Part shown: positions 8,619-16,196 of the stretch, piece by piece
How the letters are laid out: the number at the start of each line of letters is the position of its first letter
Numbering within the stretch: the stretch's first letter is position 1
NCBI GenBank assembly: GCA_035943635.1
Contig: DASZBX010000013.1
Span: forward strand, 1-64,000
Reading direction: 5' to 3'
DNA from: DASZBX01 sp035943635
GTDB lineage: Bacteria > Actinomycetota > Actinomycetes > Streptomycetales > Catenulisporaceae
DNA length: 64,000 bases
Made by a program: the position numbers and the translations under genes
The notes under the pieces: model-generated
Databases searched by the model: none
What the model was told of the DNA's origin: nothing
What the model saw: the letters and a program-made list of their open reading frames with translations, nothing else

Positions 8619-9482
8619 TCAGACCTTGTCGGCCGCGATCAGCAGGTACTGGAAGCTGCCTTCCTGGTACGCGGTCAGGAACGGGTCCTCCACGCCGGTC
8701 GCCACCGACGACTTCGCCCGCAGCTCCCAGTAGGGGATCGTCGTCTCGGTCAGGTCGACCACGTTGATCGGGACGAATCCGTTCGCGGCCAACGCCTTGA
8801 AGTACTCGCTGCGCGGGTGGATGTCGCAGATGTAGCGGGCGTTGATGTCGCACACTGATTTGGACGGCAGGCCGAAGGAGTCGTTGCTCGCGCCGGTGAT
8901 CGTGACGTACCGGCCGCCCGGCTTGATGATCCGGGCGTATTCGGCGAACAGCGCGGCCAGGTCCACGTACATCGTCGACTCGTTGTTCCAGATCGCCTGG
9001 AACGAGGCCGGGTCGAACCCGGTGTCGAGCATGTTGCGGAAGTGGAACCGCACCTTGTCCTGCACGCCGCGGACCCGGGCCTGCTCGTTGCCGAACTCGA
9101 CCTGCTGCTTGCTGATCGAGATGCCGTCCTGGAAGCTGCCGAACCGCGCGTTCGCCATGATGCTGGTGCCGCCGCGCCCGCAGCCGGAGTCCAGCAGCCG
9201 GTCCTCCGGCTGGATCGGGCCGAGGTGGTCGAGCAGGAACTCGGCCTGCGCGGACTCCAGCCGGTGCAGTTCGGCGATGATCCGCTCGTCGCGCTGCGCC
9301 TCGGGTACGTCCAGCACAGACCAGTCGACGGCGCCGATGCCGTAGTGGTGGTGGTAGAGCCCGTCGACCTCACCCAGGCGCAGGTTGACCGGGTCTTTCT
9401 CGACGTTCCAGTACTCGGCGACGGACCTCTGGTACGGAGTGCGCAGGACGGCGTCGGCGGTGGCCGTGTTCGTGGGGGTCAT
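8619..9482 (-). CDS. Geranyl diphosphate 2-C-methyltransferase
   Basis: The 287-residue SAM-dependent methyltransferase closely matches the GPP C-methyltransferases that make 2-methylgeranyl diphosphate for 2-methylisoborneol. Family features are the N-terminal TPYQRSVAEYWN, YHHHYGIGAVDW (about 43-54), the SAM motif LLDSGCGRGGT (about 97-107), and an acidic active-site region around WNNESTMYVDL. The ATG at 9482 is preferred over an in-frame start about 100 codons upstream: GAGAGGA precedes it and the upstream residues are low complexity. It is the second gene of a two-gene unit with the terpene synthase, whose stop lies 151 bp upstream. Assignment is strong because both pathway genes are adjacent in the usual order. 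Confidence 0.93.
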   Translation of the reverse strand: MTPTNTATADAVLRTPYQRSVAEYWNVEKDPVNLRLGEVDGLYHHHYGIGAVDWSVLDVPEAQRDERIIAELHRLESAQAEFLLDHLGPIQPEDRLLDSGCGRGGTSIMANARFGSFQDGISISKQQVEFGNEQARVRGVQDKVRFHFRNMLDTGFDPASFQAIWNNESTMYVDLAALFAEYARIIKPGGRYVTITGASNDSFGLPSKSVCDINARYICDIHPRSEYFKALAANGFVPINVVDLTETTIPYWELRAKSSVATGVEDPFLTAYQEGSFQYLLIAADKV

Positions 9483-9633
9483 GGAGCTTCCTCTCGTGAC
9501 GGGCAGGTCGGATCGATCGGTGGTGCGGATTGTCGGGAAGTGAAGTGTGAGTGCTCTGGGAACGCCCGGCCGCGCGGCGGCGGCCTGGGACGTGCGGCCG
9601 GTTCGGATTCGGTGCCGGTGCCAGTGCCGGTGC

Positions 9634-11076
9634 TCAGGATTCGGCCTCGATCGCGGTCCCGGGCCCGACGGACGCAAGGCTCTCGATCCTGGCCTTCGCC
9701 GCGGCGAGCAGCAGGTCGGCGCCGAAGCCGGTGAAGGTGGCGGCAGTGGCGGCGACGGCAACAGCGTCAAGAGGATCCGCGCCGACATCGCCGCGCGGCT
9801 CCGATTCCGCGACTGCGCCTGCGCCTGCGATGAGATCCGTGTCCGTATTCACTCCCGGATCCACGACCGCGTCGGAGCCCGAATCAGCGGACTGCGCATA
9901 CCGCGGATTCGTGGCGTGCCACTCGAATCCGCCGCCCATCCACGCCCGCACACCCAGCATGAACCGCTGGAGCTCCGGCGACGGCACGGCGGCCACCTCC
10001 CGATGGGTGGCCTCGAATTCGCGTACGTAGTCGTTGTGCAGCGCGACGGTGATCTCCTTCGCCTCGGCCAGCGAGCAGTCCCCGTCCGCGGCGATCAGCG
10101 TGACCAGGTTGCAGACCCCGTCGGCCTCGTCCTTCTCCACCGAGAACAGGTCGTTGACCAGCACGCTGGCCGTGCCCGCCTGGAACAGCGCGCGCCGCAC
10201 CCGCGGGTCGTAGAAGAGCGCTGACGGCAGTTCGTACGCGCCGACCGGGTCCAGCAGGGTCATCGAGGTATAGAACGTGTCGTGCTGGCGCGCGGCCAGA
10301 TACTCCCACGCAGTCGGGAACGTGCCGCGCTGGCGCCATCCGCCGTAAGCGTTCCAGGACACGAACATCGAGAAGGTCGCGTAGCACGCACGCTGCACCT
10401 GCGAGGGCGACGCATGCCGGCTCAGGTGCGCGGTCGCGGAACTCAGCATCCTGAGCACCAGTTCACTGCCCAGTTCGGCATCCAGCGGACTGCTCAGATC
10501 CCCGGCCGGGGGCAACGGATCCATCGCGGCCATCGCCAGGGCCAACCGCTGGGGCAACAGAGTCGGGTCGGCGCCCGCCTCCGGGCTGTCGGCGTAGTAG
10601 TCGTCGGCCGCCCACCAGGCGGTGTTCATCTGCGCCGCGACGAGCAGCGCGTCCGGGTCGGCGACGTCGGCATGGGCGAGCGTCACCAGCCGGCCGAACC
10701 GGACCTTGGCCAGCGCAGCGAGTTCGTCGTCGTCGCACCCGAGTTCGGCCGCCCAGGCGATCAGCCGCGCGTCCACCTCGGCAGCCAGGGCGTCATCGAT
10801 CCGCACGGTCCTGGGGCAGTACAGCGGGGAGGAAGACCCGTCCCCCCACGGGCGCTCGGCATACGCGGTCGGGTCGCTCCAAGCCGTCACCCCGGGAGGC
10901 CGGGGCGCCGGGGCGGTCGGGGGCTGGAGTCCGGTGCACGCACCGGTTTCCAGCCGGGGCACCAGGGCCGCGGACGTGCCCAGTCCGGTCGGCCGCAGCC
11001 AGGCCCGGGGGATCGCGGCGGGCTCGGCCGCCGGGGGACGTTCGTCGGCGAGGCCGGGCTGGTGTGTCGCCTGCAT
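9634..11076 (-). CDS. 2-Methylisoborneol synthase (class I terpene synthase)
   Basis: The 480-residue class I terpene cyclase would convert 2-methyl-GPP to the earthy odorant 2-methylisoborneol. Residues 1-85 are a Pro/Ala-rich disordered leader, as in known MIB synthases. The cyclase core carries the metal motif DDYYAD (158-163). The second metal motif is NDLFSVEKD (308-316), followed by one more Glu. The usual NDxxSxxxE ligand Glu is Asp here unless the next residue serves. Conserved NPRY follows, and a roughly 70-residue Ala/Asp/Val-rich tail extends beyond the family's normal end. The ATG at 11076 begins MQATHQPGL; an open frame continues far upstream but is not conserved. It is co-directional with the methyltransferase. 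The cyclic-nucleotide-binding gene often found upstream in streptomycetes is missing. Confidence 0.92.
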   Translation of the reverse strand: MQATHQPGLADERPPAAEPAAIPRAWLRPTGLGTSAALVPRLETGACTGLQPPTAPAPRPPGVTAWSDPTAYAERPWGDGSSSPLYCPRTVRIDDALAAEVDARLIAWAAELGCDDDELAALAKVRFGRLVTLAHADVADPDALLVAAQMNTAWWAADDYYADSPEAGADPTLLPQRLALAMAAMDPLPPAGDLSSPLDAELGSELVLRMLSSATAHLSRHASPSQVQRACYATFSMFVSWNAYGGWRQRGTFPTAWEYLAARQHDTFYTSMTLLDPVGAYELPSALFYDPRVRRALFQAGTASVLVNDLFSVEKDEADGVCNLVTLIAADGDCSLAEAKEITVALHNDYVREFEATHREVAAVPSPELQRFMLGVRAWMGGGFEWHATNPRYAQSADSGSDAVVDPGVNTDTDLIAGAGAVAESEPRGDVGADPLDAVAVAATAATFTGFGADLLLAAAKARIESLASVGPGTAIEAES

Positions 11077-11277
11077 GGTTTCCGTTCTCTCTCGCGGACG
11101 GTGCCCGGCCGGGGCCGGGCGGGGACTTCGAGGTCGGCAGACGTGGGGCCCCGGACCGATTGGATCTGCTCGGGACAGGGCCATGAAATCAGCCGCACGG
11201 GGCCGGCGAACAGACGGTCGCCGGCCAAACCACCCGAAGGCGTGAAAAGACAGCTCCCTTATGTCCGCTTCGCCGGC

Positions 11278-12630
11278 ATGGTTCGAACACTGGTTTGCTC
11301 GGGGCCGCCACCCGGCCCGCGACCGGCGCGTATGGGTTCTCGCCCTCGCACGCGCCACCGTCGCCGCGACGCGCGGGCGCGAAACGATCTCTCCGTCACC
11401 CCTGGCCGCCCGGGCGCCCCGGTGTGCCGCCCGGGCCCCGGCGGGGAGCTGTCCCAGTTCTCGGTGCTCAACGGCACAGCGGCGTCGACCACGTCCAGCG
11501 CGCCGTTCGACCCCTGCACGTCGGCCGACGTCGTGGACGGCATCAGGGTCGGCACCTACACCGGAAACCTCGCAGTGCTCTTCCCGGGCACAGCCGCAGG
11601 CATCGCCCTGATCAACCAGCAGGCCAGCGGCACCGGCAATGATGGCGCCGTCGACAACGTCCGCCTGCTCGACGTCACCCCGCAGCTCAACCTGTCCGGG
11701 ACCACCGGCACCACCGCGGTCGGCGCTCCGGCGAACCTCACCTTCACCGTCACCAACACCTCCGAACTGGATGCGAAGAACGGCTGGGCCTTCACCGCGA
11801 ACCTGCCCGCCGGCCTCGCCCTGGCGAACGGCACCGTCACGACCGACTGCGGCGCGGGCTCGGCCGTGGCCGGGGCGGCGCCCGGGACGATCGACGTCGG
11901 CGGCAACCTGGCCGCCGGTCAGGCCTCGTGCGCGGTGACCGTCCAGGTGACCTCGAACTTCGGCGGCAGCTACCAGCTGTGCGCCGCGCAGATCAGCAAC
12001 CTGGTCGGGGTCGACCCGCCCGGGTGTACGACGCTGACCTTCACCGGGCCGGTGTTCGACGCCCGCGCCGACAGCGTGTCGGTGAACACCCCGGTGCTCA
12101 GCCTCGGGCCGCTGGTGAACGCCGACTATGAGTGCAAAGCCGCAGCCGGGACCGCGAACGCCACGGTGGCCAGCGCGAACCTGGGCGCCGTGGGCAACCT
12201 CGGCGTGCTGACCACGGCCGCGTCCGGCGCGATCGGCGCGGACGGGACCCGGACCGCGGCGGCCAGCGCCGTGACCACCGGGGTGAGCCTGCTCGGCGGC
12301 CTGGTCACCGCGGACGCCCTGAACACCACGGCCCGGGCGCAGCAGCCGCTGACCACATCCGGGCCCGGCACGATCACCCTTTCGGGGGGCGCGGTGTTCA
12401 CCAACCTGAAGATCGCGGGCGTGTCGATCGCGGCCAACCCGGGCCCGAACACCACGATCAACCTGCCGCTGATCGGCTCGATCGTGCTCAACCAGCAGAC
12501 CCCGATCGCGGGCGGCGCCGGCATCACGGTCAACGCCCTGAACATCACCCTGCTGACCGGGACGCACGTGACCCTGTCCACCAGCACCGCGGCGCTGCTC
12601 TCGGCCACGGCGACCTGCCCGGCCAGCTGA
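11278..12630 (+). pseudogene. 5'-truncated secreted DUF11 / choice-of-anchor protein
   Basis: From about 11455 the frame reads as a secreted beta-rich protein. It starts inside a domain ending DNVRLLDVTPQL, then has a DUF11-like module (LTFTVTNTSELDAKNGWAFT, repeated Gly/Ala strands) and a C-terminal choice-of-anchor region rich in NTTARAQQPLT and TINLPLIGSIVLNQQ. No signal peptide precedes it. The in-frame residues before about 11455 are Arg/Pro-rich and look non-coding, and the first domain begins in its middle. The 5' part therefore seems lost, perhaps by a deletion near the mibS promoter. The given start is just the first ATG inside the plausible zone. Codon use after 11455 is normal, so decay may be recent. 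Confidence 0.6.
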
Positions 12631-12693
12631 GGGTTCGTCCGATCGGGTGAATTAACCGGTCGATGAACCGTTAGTGAGCCGAGGAGCTCGCGT

Positions 12694-12736
12694 TTCCGGC
12701 CCGGCCTGCCGCACTGCGCGGCCGGGCGGGCCGGAA
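12694..12736. terminator. Bidirectional hairpin terminator
   Basis: TTCCGGCCCG (12694-12703) pairs with CGGGCCGGAA (12727-12736), and further GGCC pairing shortens the loop. It sits between the convergent truncated secreted-protein gene and the DUF4232 lipoprotein gene and is followed by GTCTTTG. Confidence 0.7.
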
Positions 12737-12754
12737 GTCTTTGCCAGGAGGCCC

Positions 12755-13540
12755 TTACGAGGCGGTCATCGGCGAGACGTAGAACAGCCCGTTGCACACC
12801 TTGCCGAACGCGTAGCTGACCGGGGTGACGTCGGTCGGGTTGCCGTCGTCAGGGGCGTTGAAGCCGAAGCTGTCGCCGTCCTCGCAGACCACGGGCGAGG
12901 CCGGGAACCAGCCGACATAGAACGAGGCCGTCTTCCCGGGCGGCAGGGCGAACGCGGCCGCCGTGCGCGAGCCGAGGTGGATGGAGTCGGGGAACGGCAG
13001 CTGGGACACCGCGAGGTTCGCCTCCAGTCCGGTGCCCTGGGCGCCGAGCGGGCCCTGCGGGGTGATCTCGCCGGTGCCGTCGAGCCGGCAGGGGCCGGGC
13101 CCGGTGTTCGTGACGACGAACCGGGTGATGTCCACCCCCTCCTGCTCCTGCCGATCGGCCGGGCTGACGGTCAGGTTGCCCGTCGCGCAGGCCTGGATCA
13201 CCGCGGCCGAAGCGGGCGGCACGGAGGCGGCCGCAGCTGAAGGCGCAGCTGAGGACGGTCCGGCTGACGCGTCCGCGCCGCCACCGTCATCGTCGCCGGC
13301 CAGGGCGGTCGCGCCGGCGCTGGCATCCGCCGTGCGCGCCGCCGTGCTCACCGCGGGGGATCCGGTCGCCGAGCAGCCGGTCACCGACAGCGCACAGGCC
13401 GCCGACACCGCCACCAGCAGCAGAGCCGGTAGCCTGCGCCGGGCCGGCCACGGCGATTCCCAGAGTCCCATCGTCCGGTCGGATCCGCCGGGTGCGCGCA
13501 TGTGCTTCACGTGGTGCCTGTCTCTGATGTCACTGTTCAT
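12755..13540 (-). CDS. DUF4232-domain lipoprotein
   Basis: This is a secreted lipoprotein of about 261 residues. An Arg-rich n-region (PARRRLP) and hydrophobic core ALLLVAVSAACAL end in the lipobox LSVTGC. Then comes an Ala/Ser/Asp-rich linker and a C-terminal DUF4232 domain with CRLDG, a QGPLGAQGTG segment, LPPGKTASFYVGW and the final Cys pair expected of that family. DUF4232 proteins are common in actinomycetes and their role is unknown. Several in-frame starts exist (13612, 13540, 13501 and one near 13468). None has a strong ribosome site; the closest to the signal peptide (MGLWESPW) would also give a complete lipoprotein. The protein and family are well supported; the start is not. Confidence 0.82.
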   Translation of the reverse strand: MNSDIRDRHHVKHMRAPGGSDRTMGLWESPWPARRRLPALLLVAVSAACALSVTGCSATGSPAVSTAARTADASAGATALAGDDDGGGADASAGPSSAAPSAAAASVPPASAAVIQACATGNLTVSPADRQEQEGVDITRFVVTNTGPGPCRLDGTGEITPQGPLGAQGTGLEANLAVSQLPFPDSIHLGSRTAAAFALPPGKTASFYVGWFPASPVVCEDGDSFGFNAPDDGNPTDVTPVSYAFGKVCNGLFYVSPMTAS

Positions 13541-13710
13541 ACTGATATCACCGAGGTTGCTGCTGCCAAGGCTCCCACTGCCCGGCCCCGCCTCCCGGGC
13601 ATTACCACTCACGGGTGTGTCGCCTCGGCCCCGGCACGCGTTCCTCGGGCGTTGTCACTAAGGTGGGCCGGGTGGGCCGCGAACGCGGCAGACGGAAAGG
13701 GGTCGGGCAG

Positions 13711-14157
13711 ATGGTCAGCGTCGAACGCGTCATCACCGTGCAGGCGCCACTGGACACGGTGGTCGACTATCTGAAGGACTTCGCCCGGACCGAGGAGTGG
13801 GACCCGGGCACGGTCTCGTGCACCCGGCAGGACTCCGGCCCGGTCCGGATGGGCTCGTCCTGGCGCAACCGCTCGCAGTTCAAGGGCCGGGAGACAGAGC
13901 TCGACTACGAACTGGTCCGGCTGGAGCCCGCGCACCTGACCTTCGTCGGCCGGAACAAGACCGCCACCTCGACCGACGACCTCGCCTTCACGCCCGGGCC
14001 CAGCGCCGACCAGACCGTCATCACCTACCGTGCGAACATCGAGTTCCACGGCCTCGCCCGGCTGGCCGGTCCATTCCTGCGCGGGGAGTTCGAGCGGCTC
14101 GGCGACGAGGTGGCCGACAAGATGCCCCGGGTCCTCGGCGCTCTCGGCTCCGCCTGA
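13711..14157 (+). CDS. SRPBCC (polyketide cyclase/dehydrase-like) protein
   Basis: The 148-residue single-domain protein has the START/SRPBCC fold pattern: an N-terminal strand VSVERVITVQAP, helix LDTVVDYLKDFARTEEWDPG, a run of alternating strands (YELVRLEPAHLTFVG, VITYRANIEFHG), and a long C-terminal helix LRGEFERLGDEVADKMP. These proteins bind hydrophobic ligands or lipids. The ATG at 13711 is chosen because GAAAGGGGT lies 8-12 bases upstream and the domain starts right after it; the longer frame adds only Arg/Gly residues. It is divergent from the DUF4232 lipoprotein and tail-to-tail with a MarR gene. Substrate unknown. Confidence 0.85.
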   Translation: MVSVERVITVQAPLDTVVDYLKDFARTEEWDPGTVSCTRQDSGPVRMGSSWRNRSQFKGRETELDYELVRLEPAHLTFVGRNKTATSTDDLAFTPGPSADQTVITYRANIEFHGLARLAGPFLRGEFERLGDEVADKMPRVLGALGSA

Positions 14158-14236
14158 GCCCGCCTGCCGCGCTGCCGGTCAGCCGCGCCGCGCGCCGGGT
14201 CCCCGAACCGGGGAATCTGCCTGGTGACGCACCGCC

Positions 14237-14713
14237 TCACCAGGTCGGGCGCAGCGGCGGGACAGCGTCGCCGACCACGCCGCGGATCAGCCGGGCCAGC
14301 TCCGCGCGCAGGGTGTCGAGATTCTCCGTGCCCATCCGCGCCGCGAACTCCGCCTCCAGCTGGTGGAAGATCCGTCCGGCCACGTCCAGGTGGCCGCGCG
14401 CCTTGTCGGTGAGCACGATCAGCCGCCACCGGCCGCCGTGCGGGTGCGGCTCCCGGCGCAGGTAGCCGCGCGCCTCCAGGTCGGTGACCAGCTGGCCGGC
14501 CGCCTGCTTGGTCACCCCCAGCCGCTCGGCCAGCTCGGTGCTGGTCAGGCCGGCGCCGTGCAGCTGTTGGAAGACCAGCCCGTGCACCGGGCGCAGGTCG
14601 GCGTACCCCGCTGCGTCCAGCCGGCCGACGAACTCGGCCAGCACCACCTGGAAGGCGATCCCGAGCAGGAAGGTCAGATCAGTCCCCTGGAGGGGATCGC
14701 GGTCCGGGGTCAC
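14237..14713 (-). CDS. MarR-family transcriptional regulator
   Basis: The 158-residue winged-helix regulator has a dimerisation helix first (DLTFLLGIAFQVVLAEFVGRL), then the MarR DNA-binding core LTSTELAERLGVTKQAAGQLV with wing LEARGYLRREPHPHGGRWRLIVLT. The C-terminal dimer helices complete the family's usual length. It is divergent from a cupin gene, and their 92-bp spacer holds a promoter overlapped by a 13-bp palindrome, so it probably controls the cupin gene and itself. The effector is unknown. Confidence 0.9.
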   Translation of the reverse strand: MTPDRDPLQGTDLTFLLGIAFQVVLAEFVGRLDAAGYADLRPVHGLVFQQLHGAGLTSTELAERLGVTKQAAGQLVTDLEARGYLRREPHPHGGRWRLIVLTDKARGHLDVAGRIFHQLEAEFAARMGTENLDTLRAELARLIRGVVGDAVPPLRPTW

Positions 14714-14722
14714 GGCGTCCTC

Positions 14723-14751
14723 TTGACTCTCGCGAATAAAGCGGCTTTACT
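14723..14751 (+). promoter_or_regulatory. Promoter overlapped by a palindromic operator
   Basis: A TTGACT -35 element (14723-14728) and a TTTACT -10-like element (14746-14751) are 17 bp apart on the plus strand. The palindrome TAAAGC-G-GCTTTA (14737-14749) covers the spacer and the start of the -10. That is the layout expected for repression of the cupin gene by the divergent MarR protein. Confidence 0.65.
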
Positions 14752-14805
14752 CACCACTGGGCAGTCCAATGTAGCACCGACCCACCCAGTGACGAGGAGC
14801 CGACC

Positions 14806-15174
14806 ATGCAGGTCATCAGCGAGACCGAAGAACGCACCACCATCACCGCCTCCGCCCGGATGTCGGCACTGGCCACACCCAGCCAGGGCAGCGCCGAGCT
14901 GAGCACCTGGCGAGTGCGGATGGCGCCCGGCACCTGTTCGCCGGCGCACGTGATCGACCGCGAGCAGATCTGGATGCCGGTGCGCGGCGTGTTCGAGTTC
15001 ACCGTCGCGGACTCGGCGACCGAGGTCGGGGCGGGCCAGGCGATAGTGCTGCCGGCCGGCTCCGACCGGCGCTTCCGGGCCCTCGGCGCGGAGGCCGAGG
15101 CTCTGGTCGCCATGCCGGCCGCCGGCCGGGTCTCGACCGGGGACACCTGGGGCCCGATTCCCTGGGCCGTGTGA
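14806..15174 (+). CDS. Cupin-domain protein
   Basis: The 122-residue single cupin barrel shows strand pattern STWRVRMAPGTCSPAHVIDREQIWMPVRGVFEFTV, the cupin-like GAGQAIVLPAGSDRRFRA, and a terminal beta strand with ALVAMPAAGRV. One conserved His (in SPAHV) and an acidic residue could bind metal, but the full two-His-one-Glu set is not evident, so it may be a sensor or non-catalytic. GAGGAG precedes the ATG. The gene is divergent from MarR and carries that operator over its promoter. A 12-bp perfect hairpin follows the stop. Function beyond the fold is unknown. Confidence 0.82.
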   Translation: MQVISETEERTTITASARMSALATPSQGSAELSTWRVRMAPGTCSPAHVIDREQIWMPVRGVFEFTVADSATEVGAGQAIVLPAGSDRRFRALGAEAEALVAMPAAGRVSTGDTWGPIPWAV

Positions 15175-15198
15175 TCCGGACCTGCGCAGCAGCTGGAC

Positions 15199-15230
15199 GC
15201 GCCTGTCGACACTGCAGGGTCGACAGGCGC
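15199..15230 (+). terminator. Hairpin terminator after the cupin gene
   Basis: GCGCCTGTCGAC (15199-15210) pairs perfectly with GTCGACAGGCGC (15219-15230) around an eight-base loop. It starts 25 bp after the cupin stop codon. No U-run follows, as is common for actinomycete terminators. Confidence 0.7.
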
Positions 15231-15301
15231 GGCCGGGACGACGGGAGCCGCGCGCATTCCCGCCGGAAAAAGATGTCGTAACGCTGTCCTAGCCTTGCGT
15301 C

Positions 15302-15799
15302 ATGAGCATGATCGGGGAGTATCTGAGAATCGCGCCGTCGGGGCTGCGCCGGGCTCTCGAAGACCCGCAGTGGGCGTTGGAGTATGTGGAACAGACCCAG
15401 GATTCCGAAGACCCGTATGGGCGGCCGCCCAAGGACGCGATGCAGTTCAGCACCAGCAAGACGTGGCACATGCTGGGATTCCTGTTCACTCGCCTCGAGT
15501 TCCCGGTCAATGTGGTCTACGGCGAGGAACCGCTGGCCGAGGATGACTGGGGTTATGGGCCGCCGCGCTATCTGCCCGCCGAACGCGTCGAGCTCGCCGC
15601 CCGCGAACTGGGCCGGATCTCCTACGACGACCTGATCCGCGGCGTCAGCCACACCGAGCTCGCCGCGGCCGAGATCTACCCGTCGCGCTGGGACTCGCCG
15701 GAGTCACTCGAATGGGGGCGGGGCTACTTCAAGCAGCTCGCGCACTTCTTCCGCACGGCTGCCGCAGCGGGCGACGCCATCCTGGTCTGGATCGACTGA
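15302..15799 (+). CDS. DUF1877 (YfbM-like) protein
   Basis: The 165-residue protein matches the DUF1877/YfbM family. It begins MSMIGEYLRIAPSGLRRAL, has a Trp-rich centre (TSKTWHMLGFLFT), then RYLPAERVELAARELGRISYDDL, and ends with LAHFFRTAAAAGDAILVWID. Family members are small cytoplasmic proteins. Some occur beside polymorphic toxins and have been proposed as immunity proteins, but no toxin gene is present here. It is transcribed alone, and the purine-catabolic leader follows on the same strand after 125 bp. Confidence 0.85.
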   Translation: MSMIGEYLRIAPSGLRRALEDPQWALEYVEQTQDSEDPYGRPPKDAMQFSTSKTWHMLGFLFTRLEFPVNVVYGEEPLAEDDWGYGPPRYLPAERVELAARELGRISYDDLIRGVSHTELAAAEIYPSRWDSPESLEWGRGYFKQLAHFFRTAAAAGDAILVWID

Positions 15800-15924
15800 C
15801 CACGACCGACCCGCACGCCGCGGCAACGCACGTGCAACTACCGCGACCTCTGCCGGAAACACTCGCCTATTAGCGTCACGAGCAGGAGCAACGGGTCGGG
15901 TCGAGCGGCGGAGGGAGGATCCCG

Positions 15925-16011
15925 ATGGCACTGTGCGTGAGCAGCGGACGCAGCCTGGAGCAGATCCGCCGGGTCGCGTGGACGCGTGGGCGGGTAGCGC
16001 ACGGGAGTTAG
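15925..16011 (+). CDS. Upstream ORF / putative leader peptide of the allantoinase operon
   Basis: This is a 28-codon ORF starting at ATG 15925 with a near-perfect ribosome site (GGAGGGAGG, six bases before the ATG). The peptide begins MALCVSSGRSLEQ and ends W-T-RGRVAHGS. A second uORF at 27927-28031 contains W-V-RGRVAHGW. Across RGRVAHG the two genes differ only at third codon positions, which argues for selection on the peptide. It ends 185 bp before the allantoinase GTG. The intervening leader contains small hairpins, for example CTGCG/CGCAG. Translation-coupled attenuation is inferred; nothing shows the effector. Confidence 0.65.
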   Translation: MALCVSSGRSLEQIRRVAWTRGRVAHGS

Positions 16012-16196
16012 CGCGCCCCGGACGTGGGCCGACCCCTGCCCGAAACCAGGTCTGCGGGTGACGCAGAGAGAACCCTGTCTGGAGCAGTCGCGGCGGCCGA
16101 GGTCCCCGATGCCGATCGTTGTGCGGCGAACGGCGCCATTCCGCGGCGCCCGCAGTGCCGCCGCTTCGTCCGCGAACCCCGCCGAAAGGTGAATCC

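Noticed and set aside
5190..11076. The SARP and methylisoborneol genes as one biosynthetic cluster
   Set aside because: They are convergent with terminators between. Methylisoborneol genes are usually stand-alone, so direct control is not supported.
11077..12567. N-terminal extension of the terpene synthase frame by about 500 codons
   Set aside because: The extra part is antisense to the secreted-protein gene and Arg/Gly-rich. MIB synthases start near MQATHQPGL.
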